A stretch of 64,000 nucleotides of DNA, from positions 186,001-250,000 of the forward strand of contig NZ_JAYKGJ010000004.1 in assembly GCF_036860695.1 (NCBI RefSeq). The letters are read 5' to 3'. This stretch comes from Rosettibacter firmus. GTDB lineage: Bacteria; Bacteroidota; Ignavibacteria; Ignavibacteriales; Melioribacteraceae. Of the stretch, positions 1-8,535 are shown piece by piece. The position numbers and the translations under genes are program-made. The notes beneath the pieces were generated by a model that did no database searches, had not been told where the DNA came from, and saw nothing but the letters and a program-made list of their open reading frames with translations. Each line of letters opens with the position of its first letter. The stretch's first letter is position 1.

Positions 1-896
1 GCATGTAATTTTTCTTCATCAAAAACATTGTGATAATATTCAGCATCAATCCATTTTGCTTTTCCTTGAGAAATATATTTTTCTGCTTCTTTCCAATTTA
101 CTGCAGCAATAAAATCTTTATCGTTCTTCGATGCATTAATTTCAAGGAGTTCATTTGCTTGTTCACTATTATAAGAAGTAAAAAATGCCCAGCCGTGTGA
201 TGGTCCTTTACCTGCATGTGCTAAATCATAATTAAAGCCAGGTACAAGAATTTGAAATGCCAAATCCATTCTACCAGTATTTTGATCAACTTTAATAAAA
301 CTAAGAGTGCCTTTAAAGTTTTCTTTATACGAAGAAATTGCAACATCTTTATTGGGCACTGGGACACTAAATCTTGTTGAAGCTACAACATATTCTGTAT
401 TCTCTGTTAAAAATGGCGAGCCATGATTTCCAGCAGAATTAGGTATCTCTATAATTTCAGCTGTTTCGAATGTTCTTAAATCAATTCTTGCTACTCGTGG
501 TGTATTATTAGCATTTATAAAAATCCATCTACCATCTGGTACGCCATTAGTTTGAGATAATTTTGGATGATGAGCATCGTCCCAGGGAATAAATCCATAA
601 GAAGTATTCAACATAGCTTTTGTTTCTTCGGAATAACCATAACCTGTTTCTGGATTTTGTGAAAATACACTTATTGATTTGAACAGTCGTCCAGAAGGTA
701 AGCCATAAACAGAAAGTTGACCATTAAATCCTCCTGAAAAAAATGCATAGAATTCATCTAACTTACCTGGTGCTACATATACTTTTTCTGCAGCATCTGA
801 AAAACTTGCAGTTTCTTTCGACTGCGAGCAATTAAAAAGAATTGTTCCCAGAATTAATAAAGGAACTAATACTAATATTGTTTTTTTTGTTTTCAT
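1..896 (-). CDS. nosZ: Nitrous oxide reductase, Sec-type (clade II-like), 3' end outside window
   Basis: About 298 codons are read from an ATG at 896 and the frame stays open to the left edge, so the C-terminal half, including the CuA domain, is not visible. NosZ is the periplasmic copper enzyme that reduces N2O to N2. The visible part shows the family's propeller sequence with WDDAHHPKLSQTNGVPDG (the HH pair is a typical CuZ ligand position) and NSAGNHGSPF. The N-terminus is a hydrophobic Sec-type signal ending near a Cys (ILFNCSQ) and has no twin-arginine motif, as expected for clade II NosZ; lipid anchoring is possible but the lipobox is poor. A GGGAG ribosome site precedes the ATG. It is the last visible gene of the operon Rrf2 - RIC - cytochrome c - nosZ. 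Confidence 0.93.
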   Translation of the reverse strand, partial: MKTKKTILVLVPLLILGTILFNCSQSKETASFSDAAEKVYVAPGKLDEFYAFFSGGFNGQLSVYGLPSGRLFKSISVFSQNPETGYGYSEETKAMLNTSYGFIPWDDAHHPKLSQTNGVPDGRWIFINANNTPRVARIDLRTFETAEIIEIPNSAGNHGSPFLTENTEYVVASTRFSVPVPNKDVAISSYKENFKGTLSFIKVDQNTGRMDLAFQILVPGFNYDLAHAGKGPSHGWAFFTSYNSEQANELLEINASKNDKDFIAAVNWKEAEKYISQGKAKWIDAEYYHNVFDEEKLH

Positions 897-912
897 ATTA
901 ATACTCCCTTTT

Positions 913-1371
913 TTATTTTGATTCGGAGCGTAAGTATTCTAAAATATTTCTTGCATCTTCTTGACTTACATTCTGAAAAGTCATTTGAAGTGCATACTCG
1001 CTCAAAAGTTTTTTAGCTTCAGGATGTTTTTGTGTCATTCCCTGGGGATTTAGAATCATATTCATAATATATTCTGGTGTTCTTCTTTTTGTAACGTCTC
1101 TGAGTGCTGGACCCGTGTATCTTTCATCTAGTTTATGACATTGAGTGCACTTTTCTTCAAAAATTTTTTTACCACTCTCCGCCTTAATCCGATCAATTTC
1201 AGAAGGGATATTCAATTTCTGTTTAATAGGTCCTACTCCATTTTCATATTCAAACGGAGTTAATCCATATTTGATTGCTAATTTTTCCTTTTCAGGATCT
1301 ATATTTGATTCATTCCCTCCGCAAGACCACAATAAGAATGAAAACGATAAGACTAATATTATTTTTTTCAT
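913..1371 (-). CDS. Monohaem cytochrome c lipoprotein of the nos cluster
   Basis: A 152-residue protein with a lipoprotein signal (FLLWSCGG, Cys about residue 17) and one haem-binding CTQCH motif. The likely Met axial ligand lies in LNPQGMTQKH. It should sit in the periplasm, anchored to a membrane, and hand electrons to a terminal reductase. The gene ends 17 bp before the nosZ start and follows the RIC gene by 8 bp, so it is almost certainly cotranscribed and the natural partner is NosZ; small c-type cytochromes are common in clade II nos clusters. The exact electron donor is not shown by the sequence. Confidence 0.88.
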   Translation of the reverse strand: MKKIILVLSFSFLLWSCGGNESNIDPEKEKLAIKYGLTPFEYENGVGPIKQKLNIPSEIDRIKAESGKKIFEEKCTQCHKLDERYTGPALRDVTKRRTPEYIMNMILNPQGMTQKHPEAKKLLSEYALQMTFQNVSQEDARNILEYLRSESK

Positions 1372-1379
1372 TTTATCTC

Positions 1380-2126
1380 CTATTTATTAATTAAGGTATT
1401 TTCTAATTCAACTGCTCTGGGGAATAAAATATAATTTTCAAGATGGATATGTTTATGTAAATCACTTTCAAACTCTTTCAATTCTTCATAAGTTAAAGTA
1501 AAAGTTGTGCATGCATCTTCTGGTAATTTATAATCTCCAGTCAATTCTCTAATTTTGTGTAAAATATTTCCAGCAGCATCGTGCTCTATTTCCATTTGTC
1601 TAATTGGACTTTTTATTGTTCCAAAACTCCTCGATCTTGGTTTTTCACCATCTTTCTGACAGTTAACCAGATAATTAATGAAGGGGAATAATATCTGTTC
1701 TTCTTTAAATAAATGATTTTCTAATTCCTTTGATACCTGAGAAAACAAATTTCCTATTTCTAATAGAAACTGATATTTTTCACCGTGCTTGCTTATTACT
1801 TTTTCTAAATGAGTTTTAATTATGGGAATCGCTTCAATAACATATTTATGATGAACATTAACTATATGATCTATTAACTTTTTTAAATCATATTCATCAA
1901 AATTTTCTTCTGCAGATGATTCACTTTTAATAATATTAATTAAATCATTTATAAGATCATTACCTTTAAGATTTTTTTCTTGCAGAACATCTTTAAGAAG
2001 TCTTTTCCCATTACAACAAAAATCTATGTTATATTTCTCAAAGACTTCCGCAGTTTTATAATTTGCAATAACTATATCTTTTATATTACTATTAACAAGA
2101 TCATTAGCATTAATTATATGATTCAT
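1380..2126 (-). CDS. ric: Iron-sulfur cluster repair di-iron protein (RIC/YtfE/ScdA family)
   Basis: The 248-residue protein has the short ScdA N-terminal domain with its double-cysteine FCCNG motif at residues 36-40, followed by a hemerythrin-like domain rich in spaced His and Glu (HHKYV, ENHLFKEEQILFPF, EIEHDAAG, DLHKHIHLENYILFPR) that binds a di-iron centre. The family repairs Fe-S clusters and haem damaged by nitric oxide and oxidative stress in the cytoplasm. It lies between an Rrf2 regulator and the cytochrome c/nosZ pair, which fits a nitrosative-stress role alongside N-oxide respiration. A good ribosome site (AGGAGG) precedes the ATG. Confidence 0.93.
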   Translation of the reverse strand: MNHIINANDLVNSNIKDIVIANYKTAEVFEKYNIDFCCNGKRLLKDVLQEKNLKGNDLINDLINIIKSESSAEENFDEYDLKKLIDHIVNVHHKYVIEAIPIIKTHLEKVISKHGEKYQFLLEIGNLFSQVSKELENHLFKEEQILFPFINYLVNCQKDGEKPRSRSFGTIKSPIRQMEIEHDAAGNILHKIRELTGDYKLPEDACTTFTLTYEELKEFESDLHKHIHLENYILFPRAVELENTLINK

Positions 2127-2175
2127 CTTACACCTCCTTTATTAAGTATTTAAAGTCTGATTATAATTCAAAAAA

Positions 2176-2574
2176 TTACTCTATCATCTTACCACTAATC
2201 GAAAAATTTTTTATTGTATAATTGAAGTTGTAAATAAATTCTTTCCATTGATTACAGAAGGGACAGATCTTTCCTGCACACATTTGTGACATATCAAATA
2301 AACACTCGTCGTTTTTTACTTCATAACCCAGCACTCTAAGAATAATTTCATAATTTATATCATCAAGTGTTTTTGCAAGATAAAAACCACCACCTTTTCC
2401 TTTTTTTGATTTTAATATACCCTGATATACCAGTGATTGCATTATCTTCGAAATAAATTCTTTTGGCACATTTAATTCTTTCGATAATCTTGCAGCAGAT
2501 ATTACTTCGTTTTGTTTTTGATATAAGTATAAAAGGGCTTTCATACCATATTTTATTCTTTTGCTTAAAAACAT
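2176..2574 (-). CDS. Rrf2-family transcriptional regulator (NsrR/IscR-like)
   Basis: The 132-residue protein begins with an Rrf2 winged-helix domain (FLSKRIKYGMKALLYL, then the recognition helix region LSKELNVPKEFISKIMQSL) and carries three Cys in the family's ligand loop (CLFDMSQMCAGKICPFC). Those Cys can hold a [2Fe-2S] or [4Fe-4S] cluster that senses NO, redox state or iron supply. As first gene of the ric-cytochrome-nosZ operon and divergent from the nrf operon, it is the probable local regulator of both. A perfect 8-bp inverted repeat abuts its start codon and is probably an autoregulatory operator. No Shine-Dalgarno sequence is seen before the ATG, so the start may be leaderless. Confidence 0.88.
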   Translation of the reverse strand: MFLSKRIKYGMKALLYLYQKQNEVISAARLSKELNVPKEFISKIMQSLVYQGILKSKKGKGGGFYLAKTLDDINYEIILRVLGYEVKNDECLFDMSQMCAGKICPFCNQWKEFIYNFNYTIKNFSISGKMIE

Positions 2575-2599
2575 ATATCAGATTAAATATTCTGATATA
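2574..2599. promoter_or_regulatory. Putative Rrf2 operator A (autoregulatory)
   Basis: TATATCAG and CTGATATA form a perfect 8-bp inverted repeat separated by 10 bp, touching the ATG of the Rrf2 gene. The 16-bp core CAGATTAAATATTCTG (2579-2594) matches a second site near the nrf operon at 14 of 16 positions. The position over the expected promoter or 5' end suggests repression of the gene's own operon. Confidence 0.6.
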
Positions 2600-2704
2600 A
2601 CTTAAAAATATTTTATTAAGATGTCAAGTATTATTTTATTTTTTAATAATAATTTATTTTTCTAAATAATTTGACCATTTTTTTATTTATTCATATTTTA
2701 TATG

Positions 2705-2720
2705 CGGATTATTTAATCTG
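2705..2720. promoter_or_regulatory. Putative Rrf2 operator B, upstream of the nrf operon
   Basis: CGGATTATTTAATCTG lies 21 bp before the ATG of the ferredoxin gene. Its reverse complement matches operator A at 14 of 16 bases. The shared word links the divergent nos/RIC and nrf operons under one regulator. No footprint exists here; this is sequence similarity only. Confidence 0.5.
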
Positions 2721-2741
2721 TTTATAAAATTAATTAATTTT

Positions 2742-3833
2742 ATGAAAATTATTAAAAACAACGAAAAGCCAGTCCAGAATTATAGATTCATAATACAATT
2801 ACTCTTTTCATTATTATGTATATGGATAGGAATAGAATTTACAATATTTGTTAAGTCTTTAGAGACTGGAAATTTAAATTCAATAGCCTATCGTCCACCT
2901 GGAGTAGAAGGATTTCTTCCAATCTCTTCGCTTATGAGTCTTTATTATTTTATACTGACTGGAGAAATACATTATGCTCATCCAGCAGGTTTTTTTATTT
3001 TCATAGCAATATTATCAGTTTCATTTTTTGCTGGAAAATCTTTTTGTAGCTGGCTATGTCCAATTGGTTTTCTTTCTGAATTAATAGGTGATTCGGGAGA
3101 AAAAATATGGAAAAAGATTTTCAAAAAAAGAGTAAAAATTCCTAAATTACTTGATTATCCACTTCGTTCTTTAAAGTATTTATTACTTGCTTTTTTTCTC
3201 TATGCAATATTTTTTGCTATGACAGTAGATGCTCTTCGTGCATTTCTTGATAGTCCTTATAATCTTGTTGCAGATATTAAAATGTATTATTTCTTTGCAA
3301 GGATCAGTAAATTTTCCTTAACAGTAATTTCTGTTCTTTTTATTCTTTCTATTTTTATTAGAAACTTCTGGTGCAGATATTTATGTCCTTATGGTGCTTT
3401 GCTGGGATTAATTTCTTTTTTAAGTCCACTCAAAATTAGAAGAGATGTAAAAAATTGTATTGATTGTGGATTATGTGCGAAAGCCTGTCCATCTTTTATT
3501 AAAGTTGACAAAGTAACTACTGTTCGTTCTGATGAATGTTCAATGTGTTTGAATTGTGTTGATGTTTGTCCAGTCGCCAATACTCTTGAAGTAAAAACAA
3601 CTATTACAAATAAAAAAATCTCAAAAAAAATTATAGCATTAGGAATTGTTGTTATTTATATTGTTATAACAGGATTTGGAATAATTACTGGGCGATGGCA
3701 AAATAATCTTACAAAAGAAGATTATCTTATATTACACAAAAACATTGATAAACTTGGACATCCTACAAGTACAGAAGACATTGATGAATTAAATAAATCA
3801 TCAAAATCTGGAGCAATTTATGAAAAAGAATAG
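2742..3833 (+). CDS. NapH/NosR-like membrane polyferredoxin
   Basis: A 363-residue integral membrane protein with about six membrane segments, two CxxxCP motifs at membrane boundaries (CSWLCP, residues 102-107; CRYLCP, 211-216) and two classical [4Fe-4S] ferredoxin motifs (CIDCGLCAKACP, 239-250, and CSMCLNCVDVCP, 266-277), then a last membrane helix near 295-315. NapH and NosR-type proteins pass electrons from the quinone pool to periplasmic reductases. It overlaps nrfH by 14 bp and heads the nrf operon, so it may supply electrons to NrfHA, or to NosZ encoded divergently; the sequence cannot decide. It lacks the long periplasmic flavin domain of true NosR. Confidence 0.88.
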   Translation: MKIIKNNEKPVQNYRFIIQLLFSLLCIWIGIEFTIFVKSLETGNLNSIAYRPPGVEGFLPISSLMSLYYFILTGEIHYAHPAGFFIFIAILSVSFFAGKSFCSWLCPIGFLSELIGDSGEKIWKKIFKKRVKIPKLLDYPLRSLKYLLLAFFLYAIFFAMTVDALRAFLDSPYNLVADIKMYYFFARISKFSLTVISVLFILSIFIRNFWCRYLCPYGALLGLISFLSPLKIRRDVKNCIDCGLCAKACPSFIKVDKVTTVRSDECSMCLNCVDVCPVANTLEVKTTITNKKISKKIIALGIVVIYIVITGFGIITGRWQNNLTKEDYLILHKNIDKLGHPTSTEDIDELNKSSKSGAIYEKE

Positions 3834-4428
3834 TTCTAATTTGATATATAAAATTTTTCATTTATTTATCCCACCAGAAAGATGGAGATTAACTGTAATT
3901 ATTTTATTAGGGATAATGTTTGGTTTAATACTCCATGTTTTTTATATATCGAATGCAATCTCTTATATATCCGATGATCCAAAAGTTTGTGTTAATTGTC
4001 ATATCATGAGACCAGAATTTGCAACCTGGCAGCGTGGAAGTCATGGCAGAGTTGCAACATGTAATGATTGTCATGTACCACAGGATAATATTTTCAGAAA
4101 ATATTTTTTCAAAGCAAGTGATGGATTACGTCATGCTACAATTTTTACACTAAGATTAGAACCACAGGTAATTCAAATTAAAGAAGCCGGGAAAAAAGCT
4201 GTTCAAGAAAATTGCATTCGTTGTCACACAAATCAAATTCATCCTATAAGTTTAAGAGCTATAAATAATAGAAGTGTAGCAGAACAAACAGAAAAGTATT
4301 GCTGGGATTGTCATCGAGAAACTCCACATGGGAAAATTCATAGTCTTTCATCAACACCTTATGCAAGAGTACCACAAATCGAACCAATTATGCCAGAGTG
4401 GTTATCAAAATTTTTTGAACAAAAGTAA
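3820..4428 (+). CDS. nrfH: Cytochrome c nitrite reductase small subunit, quinol dehydrogenase
   Basis: A 202-residue NapC/NirT-family protein with one N-terminal membrane helix (about residues 23-45) and four CxxCH haem sites: CVNCH (57-61), CNDCH, CIRCH and CWDCH. NrfH oxidises menaquinol and passes electrons to NrfA on the periplasmic face. The gene starts inside the end of the ferredoxin gene (14-bp overlap, translational coupling) and ends 20 bp before nrfA. The order H then A is the standard NrfHA arrangement of delta/epsilon-proteobacteria and Bacteroidota. Confidence 0.94.
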   Translation: MKKNSSNLIYKIFHLFIPPERWRLTVIILLGIMFGLILHVFYISNAISYISDDPKVCVNCHIMRPEFATWQRGSHGRVATCNDCHVPQDNIFRKYFFKASDGLRHATIFTLRLEPQVIQIKEAGKKAVQENCIRCHTNQIHPISLRAINNRSVAEQTEKYCWDCHRETPHGKIHSLSSTPYARVPQIEPIMPEWLSKFFEQK

Positions 4429-4447
4429 ATAAATAAAGGGAATTCCT

Positions 4448-5932
4448 ATGAAACCAATACAAGAACTAATTAAAAGCAAACCATGGGTAGCATGGTTACT
4501 GTTTTTTTCTACAGTCATTGTAGTTTTCTTAATTGGATTATTTGCTTCTTCTATTGTTGAGAGACGAAGCGAAGCATTTACCCTGCAGGTTGTTAAACCA
4601 ATTGCAGAATGGGAACCCCGCAATGAAGTATGGGGTGAAAATTATCCTCGTGAATATGAGACATATTTGAAAACTTTAGATACAAGCTTTGCCAGCAAAT
4701 ATGCTGGCTCGGTTACCAGAGATTATCTTGAAATGTCTCCAGAACTTGTAATTATGTGGGCTGGTTATCCATTCTCAAAAGATTATAAAACACCACGTGG
4801 CCATGCTTATGCTGTTAAAGATATTAGATTAACTTTAAGAACAGGGGGAAATAAAATTAGTCCTCTACCTGCTACATGCTGGACGTGTAAAAGTACGGAT
4901 GTCCCAAGAGTTATGGCAAGAGATGGTGTTGCAAATTTTTATAAAGGTAAATGGATTGATAAAGGTCATGAATTTGTTAATCCAATTGGATGCCAGGACT
5001 GTCACGACCCCAAAACAATGGATCTAAGAATTACAAGACCAGCATTAATTGAAGCATTCCAAAGACAGGGGAAAGACATCAAAAGTTTTACACACAACGA
5101 AATGCGATCTTTAGTATGTGCTCAATGCCATGTTGAATATTATTTCAAAGGAGAAGGTAAATATTTAACTTTTCCATGGGATAAAGGCTTTAGCGCAGAT
5201 GATATGGAAAAATATTATGATGAATTAAATTTTTCAGACTGGATTCATCCTTTAAGTAAAGCTCCTATGTTAAAAGCTCAACATCCTGATTATGAATTGT
5301 ATATGACTGGAATTCATGCCGATAGAGGAGTTTCCTGTGCAGACTGTCATATGCCTTATAAAACCGAAGGTGGAGTAAAATTCACAGATCATCATATTCA
5401 AAGTCCATTGAATAATATTGAAAACTCATGTCAGGTATGTCATCGTGAAAAGACTCAAAAACTTGTTCAAAATGTTTATGAAAGACAGGATAAAATTAAT
5501 GAGCTAAGAAAAATTGCTGAGAAATCTATTGCTGCTGCACATATAGAAGCTAAAATTGCATGGGATAATGGAGCTACTGAATCTGAAATGAAGAACGCAT
5601 TAAAATTAATTCGTCATGCACAATGGAGATGGGATTGGGTAGCAGCTGCAAATGGTATGGGATTTCATTCTCCAGTTGAAGCTTTAAGAGTACTTGCAAC
5701 TTCAATTCAAAAAGCAGAAGAAGCCCGTAGAGAAATTGCTCTTGTATTATTAAAACATAATGTCAAATATCCTGTTGCTTTACCTGATATTTCAACTAAA
5801 GAAAAAGCTCAAAAATATATTGGTTTGAATATGAAAGAACTTGAAGATGATAAAGCTGAATTTTTGAAAACAACAGTTGTTGAATGGGATAGAAAAGCAA
5901 AAGAACGTCAAGGAACACTTAAAACATATTAA
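4448..5932 (+). CDS. nrfA: Ammonia-forming cytochrome c nitrite reductase, catalytic subunit
   Basis: The 494-residue pentahaem protein reduces nitrite to ammonium with six electrons (respiratory ammonification, DNRA). The diagnostic catalytic haem motif CWTCK (Cys144, Lys148 as axial ligand) is present, followed by four CxxCH sites at about residues 182, 224, 297 and 328. The active-site region around KAQHPDYELYMTGIHADRG gives the conserved His. An N-terminal uncleaved-looking hydrophobic segment (residues 13-34) suggests membrane association, as in NrfHA complexes. A purine-rich AAAGGGAA ribosome site precedes the ATG. It belongs to the operon ferredoxin-nrfH-nrfA-porin. Confidence 0.97.
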   Translation: MKPIQELIKSKPWVAWLLFFSTVIVVFLIGLFASSIVERRSEAFTLQVVKPIAEWEPRNEVWGENYPREYETYLKTLDTSFASKYAGSVTRDYLEMSPELVIMWAGYPFSKDYKTPRGHAYAVKDIRLTLRTGGNKISPLPATCWTCKSTDVPRVMARDGVANFYKGKWIDKGHEFVNPIGCQDCHDPKTMDLRITRPALIEAFQRQGKDIKSFTHNEMRSLVCAQCHVEYYFKGEGKYLTFPWDKGFSADDMEKYYDELNFSDWIHPLSKAPMLKAQHPDYELYMTGIHADRGVSCADCHMPYKTEGGVKFTDHHIQSPLNNIENSCQVCHREKTQKLVQNVYERQDKINELRKIAEKSIAAAHIEAKIAWDNGATESEMKNALKLIRHAQWRWDWVAAANGMGFHSPVEALRVLATSIQKAEEARREIALVLLKHNVKYPVALPDISTKEKAQKYIGLNMKELEDDKAEFLKTTVVEWDRKAKERQGTLKTY

Positions 5933-5946
5933 TTTAAGAGGGAACC

Positions 5947-7158
5947 ATGAAAAAGATAATTTTATTTTCATTAATATTAATTTCTTACATCAATTTATAT
6001 TCTCAAGAAAACTTAAAGTTTTCTTTTCAAATTAGACCAAGATTTGAAATCGATAATAAAGATTTCAAATCTTCAACAAATCCAAATACATTTACACAAT
6101 TAAGAACAAGATTAGGTTTATCATTCAATCCTTTAAGAAATCTTTCTGGCTTTATTCAAATTCAAGATTCAAGAACTTTTGGCGAAGAACAATCAACACT
6201 CACAAACACAAAAAATCTGGATGTTCATCAAGCTTATTTTATTATTAAAGATATCTTTAATCTTCCCTTAGATATTAAAATTGGAAGAATGGAATTATCT
6301 TATGGCTCAGAAAAATTCATTGGACCAGTTGGCTGGAGTAATATTGGAAGAGCATTTGATGGTGGTGTTATTACTTACACAAATAAATCAATCAAAGCTG
6401 AAATATTTGCAATTAGAGAAATTGAAAAATTCAATCCATCTGATTCTTTAGACCAGAATATTTATGGATTATTTACTGATCTATACTTAAAAAGTTCAAT
6501 AAAAATTCAGCCATTTATTATCTGGCAAAGAATAAATCCAACAAGTTATCTCGACAGAGCAACAATAGGATTTTATTCGAAAGGTGAACACGGAAGATTC
6601 ACACACGAAATTGACTTTGGTTATCAATTTGGTTCTGCTTTTATTGCCAATAGAAAACAGAATATTAATGCATACACATTTTCTTTAAGTGGTGATTATA
6701 CATTTAAACTAAAACATAAACCAACAATTGGATTACAATTAGATTATGCAAGCGGAGATAATAATCCAGCTGATAATAATTATAAAACCTATACAACATT
6801 ATATCCCACTTCACATAAGTTTTATGGCTATATGGATTATTTTATAAATCTTCAAAACGATACTTATGGATTAGGTATTATTGATTTAATAGCAAAATTA
6901 AGTTGTACTCACTTGGATAAAATAAAATTTAATTTCAATTATCATTTATTCAAATCAGCAGAAGATTATAAATATGTTTTTGGTTCTACTTCAAACAATT
7001 TTGGTTCGGAATTAGATTTAGTAATCAATTATAAATATAATGAATATACTAATTTTGAAGGCGGTGCTTCTTTGTTTTTACCTGGTGATATATTTAAAGA
7101 GAAAAAAGGAAAAAATAATTCAACCTGGTTTTATATAATGGCAATAATTAACATTTAA
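5947..7158 (+). CDS. Outer-membrane beta-barrel protein (alginate-export/porin-like)
   Basis: A 403-residue protein with a Sec signal (MKKIILFSLILISYINLYSQ) and then alternating amphipathic strands typical of a beta barrel: RPRFEIDN, TQLRTRLGLSF, SGFIQIQDSRTFGEE, KIGRMELSYGSEKFIG. The RPR/RTRLGLSF/QDSR pattern resembles the alginate-export or porin-like family often found beside NrfHA in Bacteroidota. It starts 15 bp after nrfA and is followed at once by a terminator, so it is the last gene of the nrf operon. A role in nitrite or ion entry is an inference from context; the substrate is unknown. Confidence 0.75.
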   Translation: MKKIILFSLILISYINLYSQENLKFSFQIRPRFEIDNKDFKSSTNPNTFTQLRTRLGLSFNPLRNLSGFIQIQDSRTFGEEQSTLTNTKNLDVHQAYFIIKDIFNLPLDIKIGRMELSYGSEKFIGPVGWSNIGRAFDGGVITYTNKSIKAEIFAIREIEKFNPSDSLDQNIYGLFTDLYLKSSIKIQPFIIWQRINPTSYLDRATIGFYSKGEHGRFTHEIDFGYQFGSAFIANRKQNINAYTFSLSGDYTFKLKHKPTIGLQLDYASGDNNPADNNYKTYTTLYPTSHKFYGYMDYFINLQNDTYGLGIIDLIAKLSCTHLDKIKFNFNYHLFKSAEDYKYVFGSTSNNFGSELDLVINYKYNEYTNFEGGASLFLPGDIFKEKKGKNNSTWFYIMAIINI

Positions 7159-7163
7159 AAAAG

Positions 7164-7188
7164 ACGCCTCTTAATTGAGGCGTTTTTT
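7164..7188. terminator. Bidirectional intrinsic terminator after the nrf operon
   Basis: ACGCCTC (7164-7170), loop TTAATT, GAGGCGT (7177-7183), with a T run on the plus strand and an A run before it that gives a T run on the minus strand. It lies between two convergent transcription units. Confidence 0.88.
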
Positions 7189-7207
7189 ATTTTTAATATT
7201 TCTTCTA

Positions 7208-8461
7208 TTAAATCATTGTCAATACTACAATCGGGATATGTAACACTGCAAGTATTCCAAATCTAATTAAAGATTCTTTTCTTGATTCGGCGGATAAATA
7301 CGAAAAATAAATTCCCTTCATAATTGTATTACTCATCATCGAAATAATAATTGCAGAAGCCATTACTTTTATCTCAAAGTTTGATGTGCTAATTATCGAA
7401 AGTATGAAAGGATCAATATCTGTCACACCAACAATAATGGATAGTGTCAATACACCAGATTGACCAAAATACATTTTTACCCAGCCAGTAATTACAGTTA
7501 ATAAAACAAAAAGTAAAGCAAACATTAATGATGGTCTTATTTCAAAAGGGTTTTGTAGATTTTGTGAATCTTTATTAAAAGAAGATTTTCCCGAATGAAC
7601 TTTTAGATCAAAATAAGATAAAACAAATCCAATGATACTCAGAACAATTAATTGCCACCATACTGAACTAACAATTAACGGATTTACAATCATAATTAAA
7701 ATCAAAACTCTTAAATACATTACACTTGATGCTATTAAAGCTCCCTGCAATGCATTGTTAGCAACATTCTCATTTTTTTGTGCCATTCTACCATAAGCAA
7801 TCGAAACAGCAGTACTTGAAACTATTCCACCAATAAAACCAGATAATCTAAAACCAATATGGTCGCCCAATCTTTTTGATAAAAAATATCCAATAAAACC
7901 AAGAGAAGAAACTATAATCACAATTTTCCAGATCTTAGAAGGATTAAGATGAAAAATAGTATAATCTTTGTCTGGTAAGACTGGCAGAATAATTAATGTA
8001 ACCAATAAAAATTTCAGCACAGCAAGAAATTCAACTCTATCGAGTTTTTCAACCATTTCTTCAAGACGGGCTTTTTCGGAAAGGAGAATTGTATTAATGA
8101 TGCCGAGTGTCATTGCAGCCCAGATATCAACAAGATAGGCAAGTGCACCAACTATAAAAGTAACCAATGCAGTAACTTCACTCGTAACACCAAGTCTTTC
8201 TGTTTGAACTTTTGTGAAATAAGAAATTGCAGTCAAACCCGAAACTGCAATTAAACCAATTGGAAGAATTGCCTGCACACCAATACTATACAACCAAGCA
8301 CAACCAAATCCAAGCATACTTATAATTGGATAAGTTCTAACTCCACCAAGTACAATTTTTTTCTGTTTGCTTTTACTACTCTCTCTTTCGAGTCCTACAA
8401 GAAACCCGAGAGCTAAAGCAACAATAAATCTTAATTGAGCTGTCCACTCAATATCAATCAT
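7208..8461 (-). CDS. MgtC/SapB-family membrane protein with DUF4010-like C-terminal half
   Basis: A 417-residue, highly hydrophobic protein. Residues 1-130 carry the MgtC signature (LRFIVALALGFLVGLERE, then GGVRTYPIISMLGFGCAWL and TSEVTALVTFIVGALA). The second half has six or more further membrane segments of the DUF4010 type, including GFIGGIVSSTAVSIAYGRMA and GVTDIDPFI. MgtC-like proteins are linked to magnesium limitation and membrane ATPase control, but the function of the MgtC-DUF4010 fusion is not settled. It stands alone on the minus strand, convergent to the nrf operon. Confidence 0.82.
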   Translation of the reverse strand: MIDIEWTAQLRFIVALALGFLVGLERESSKSKQKKIVLGGVRTYPIISMLGFGCAWLYSIGVQAILPIGLIAVSGLTAISYFTKVQTERLGVTSEVTALVTFIVGALAYLVDIWAAMTLGIINTILLSEKARLEEMVEKLDRVEFLAVLKFLLVTLIILPVLPDKDYTIFHLNPSKIWKIVIIVSSLGFIGYFLSKRLGDHIGFRLSGFIGGIVSSTAVSIAYGRMAQKNENVANNALQGALIASSVMYLRVLILIMIVNPLIVSSVWWQLIVLSIIGFVLSYFDLKVHSGKSSFNKDSQNLQNPFEIRPSLMFALLFVLLTVITGWVKMYFGQSGVLTLSIIVGVTDIDPFILSIISTSNFEIKVMASAIIISMMSNTIMKGIYFSYLSAESRKESLIRFGILAVLHIPIVVLTMI

Positions 8462-8535
8462 TTTATGTTTTTATTTATTATGTAATATGGTAAAATTTTT
8501 TAGAACAATAAATAAAAATAATAAGAGTAGAGATA

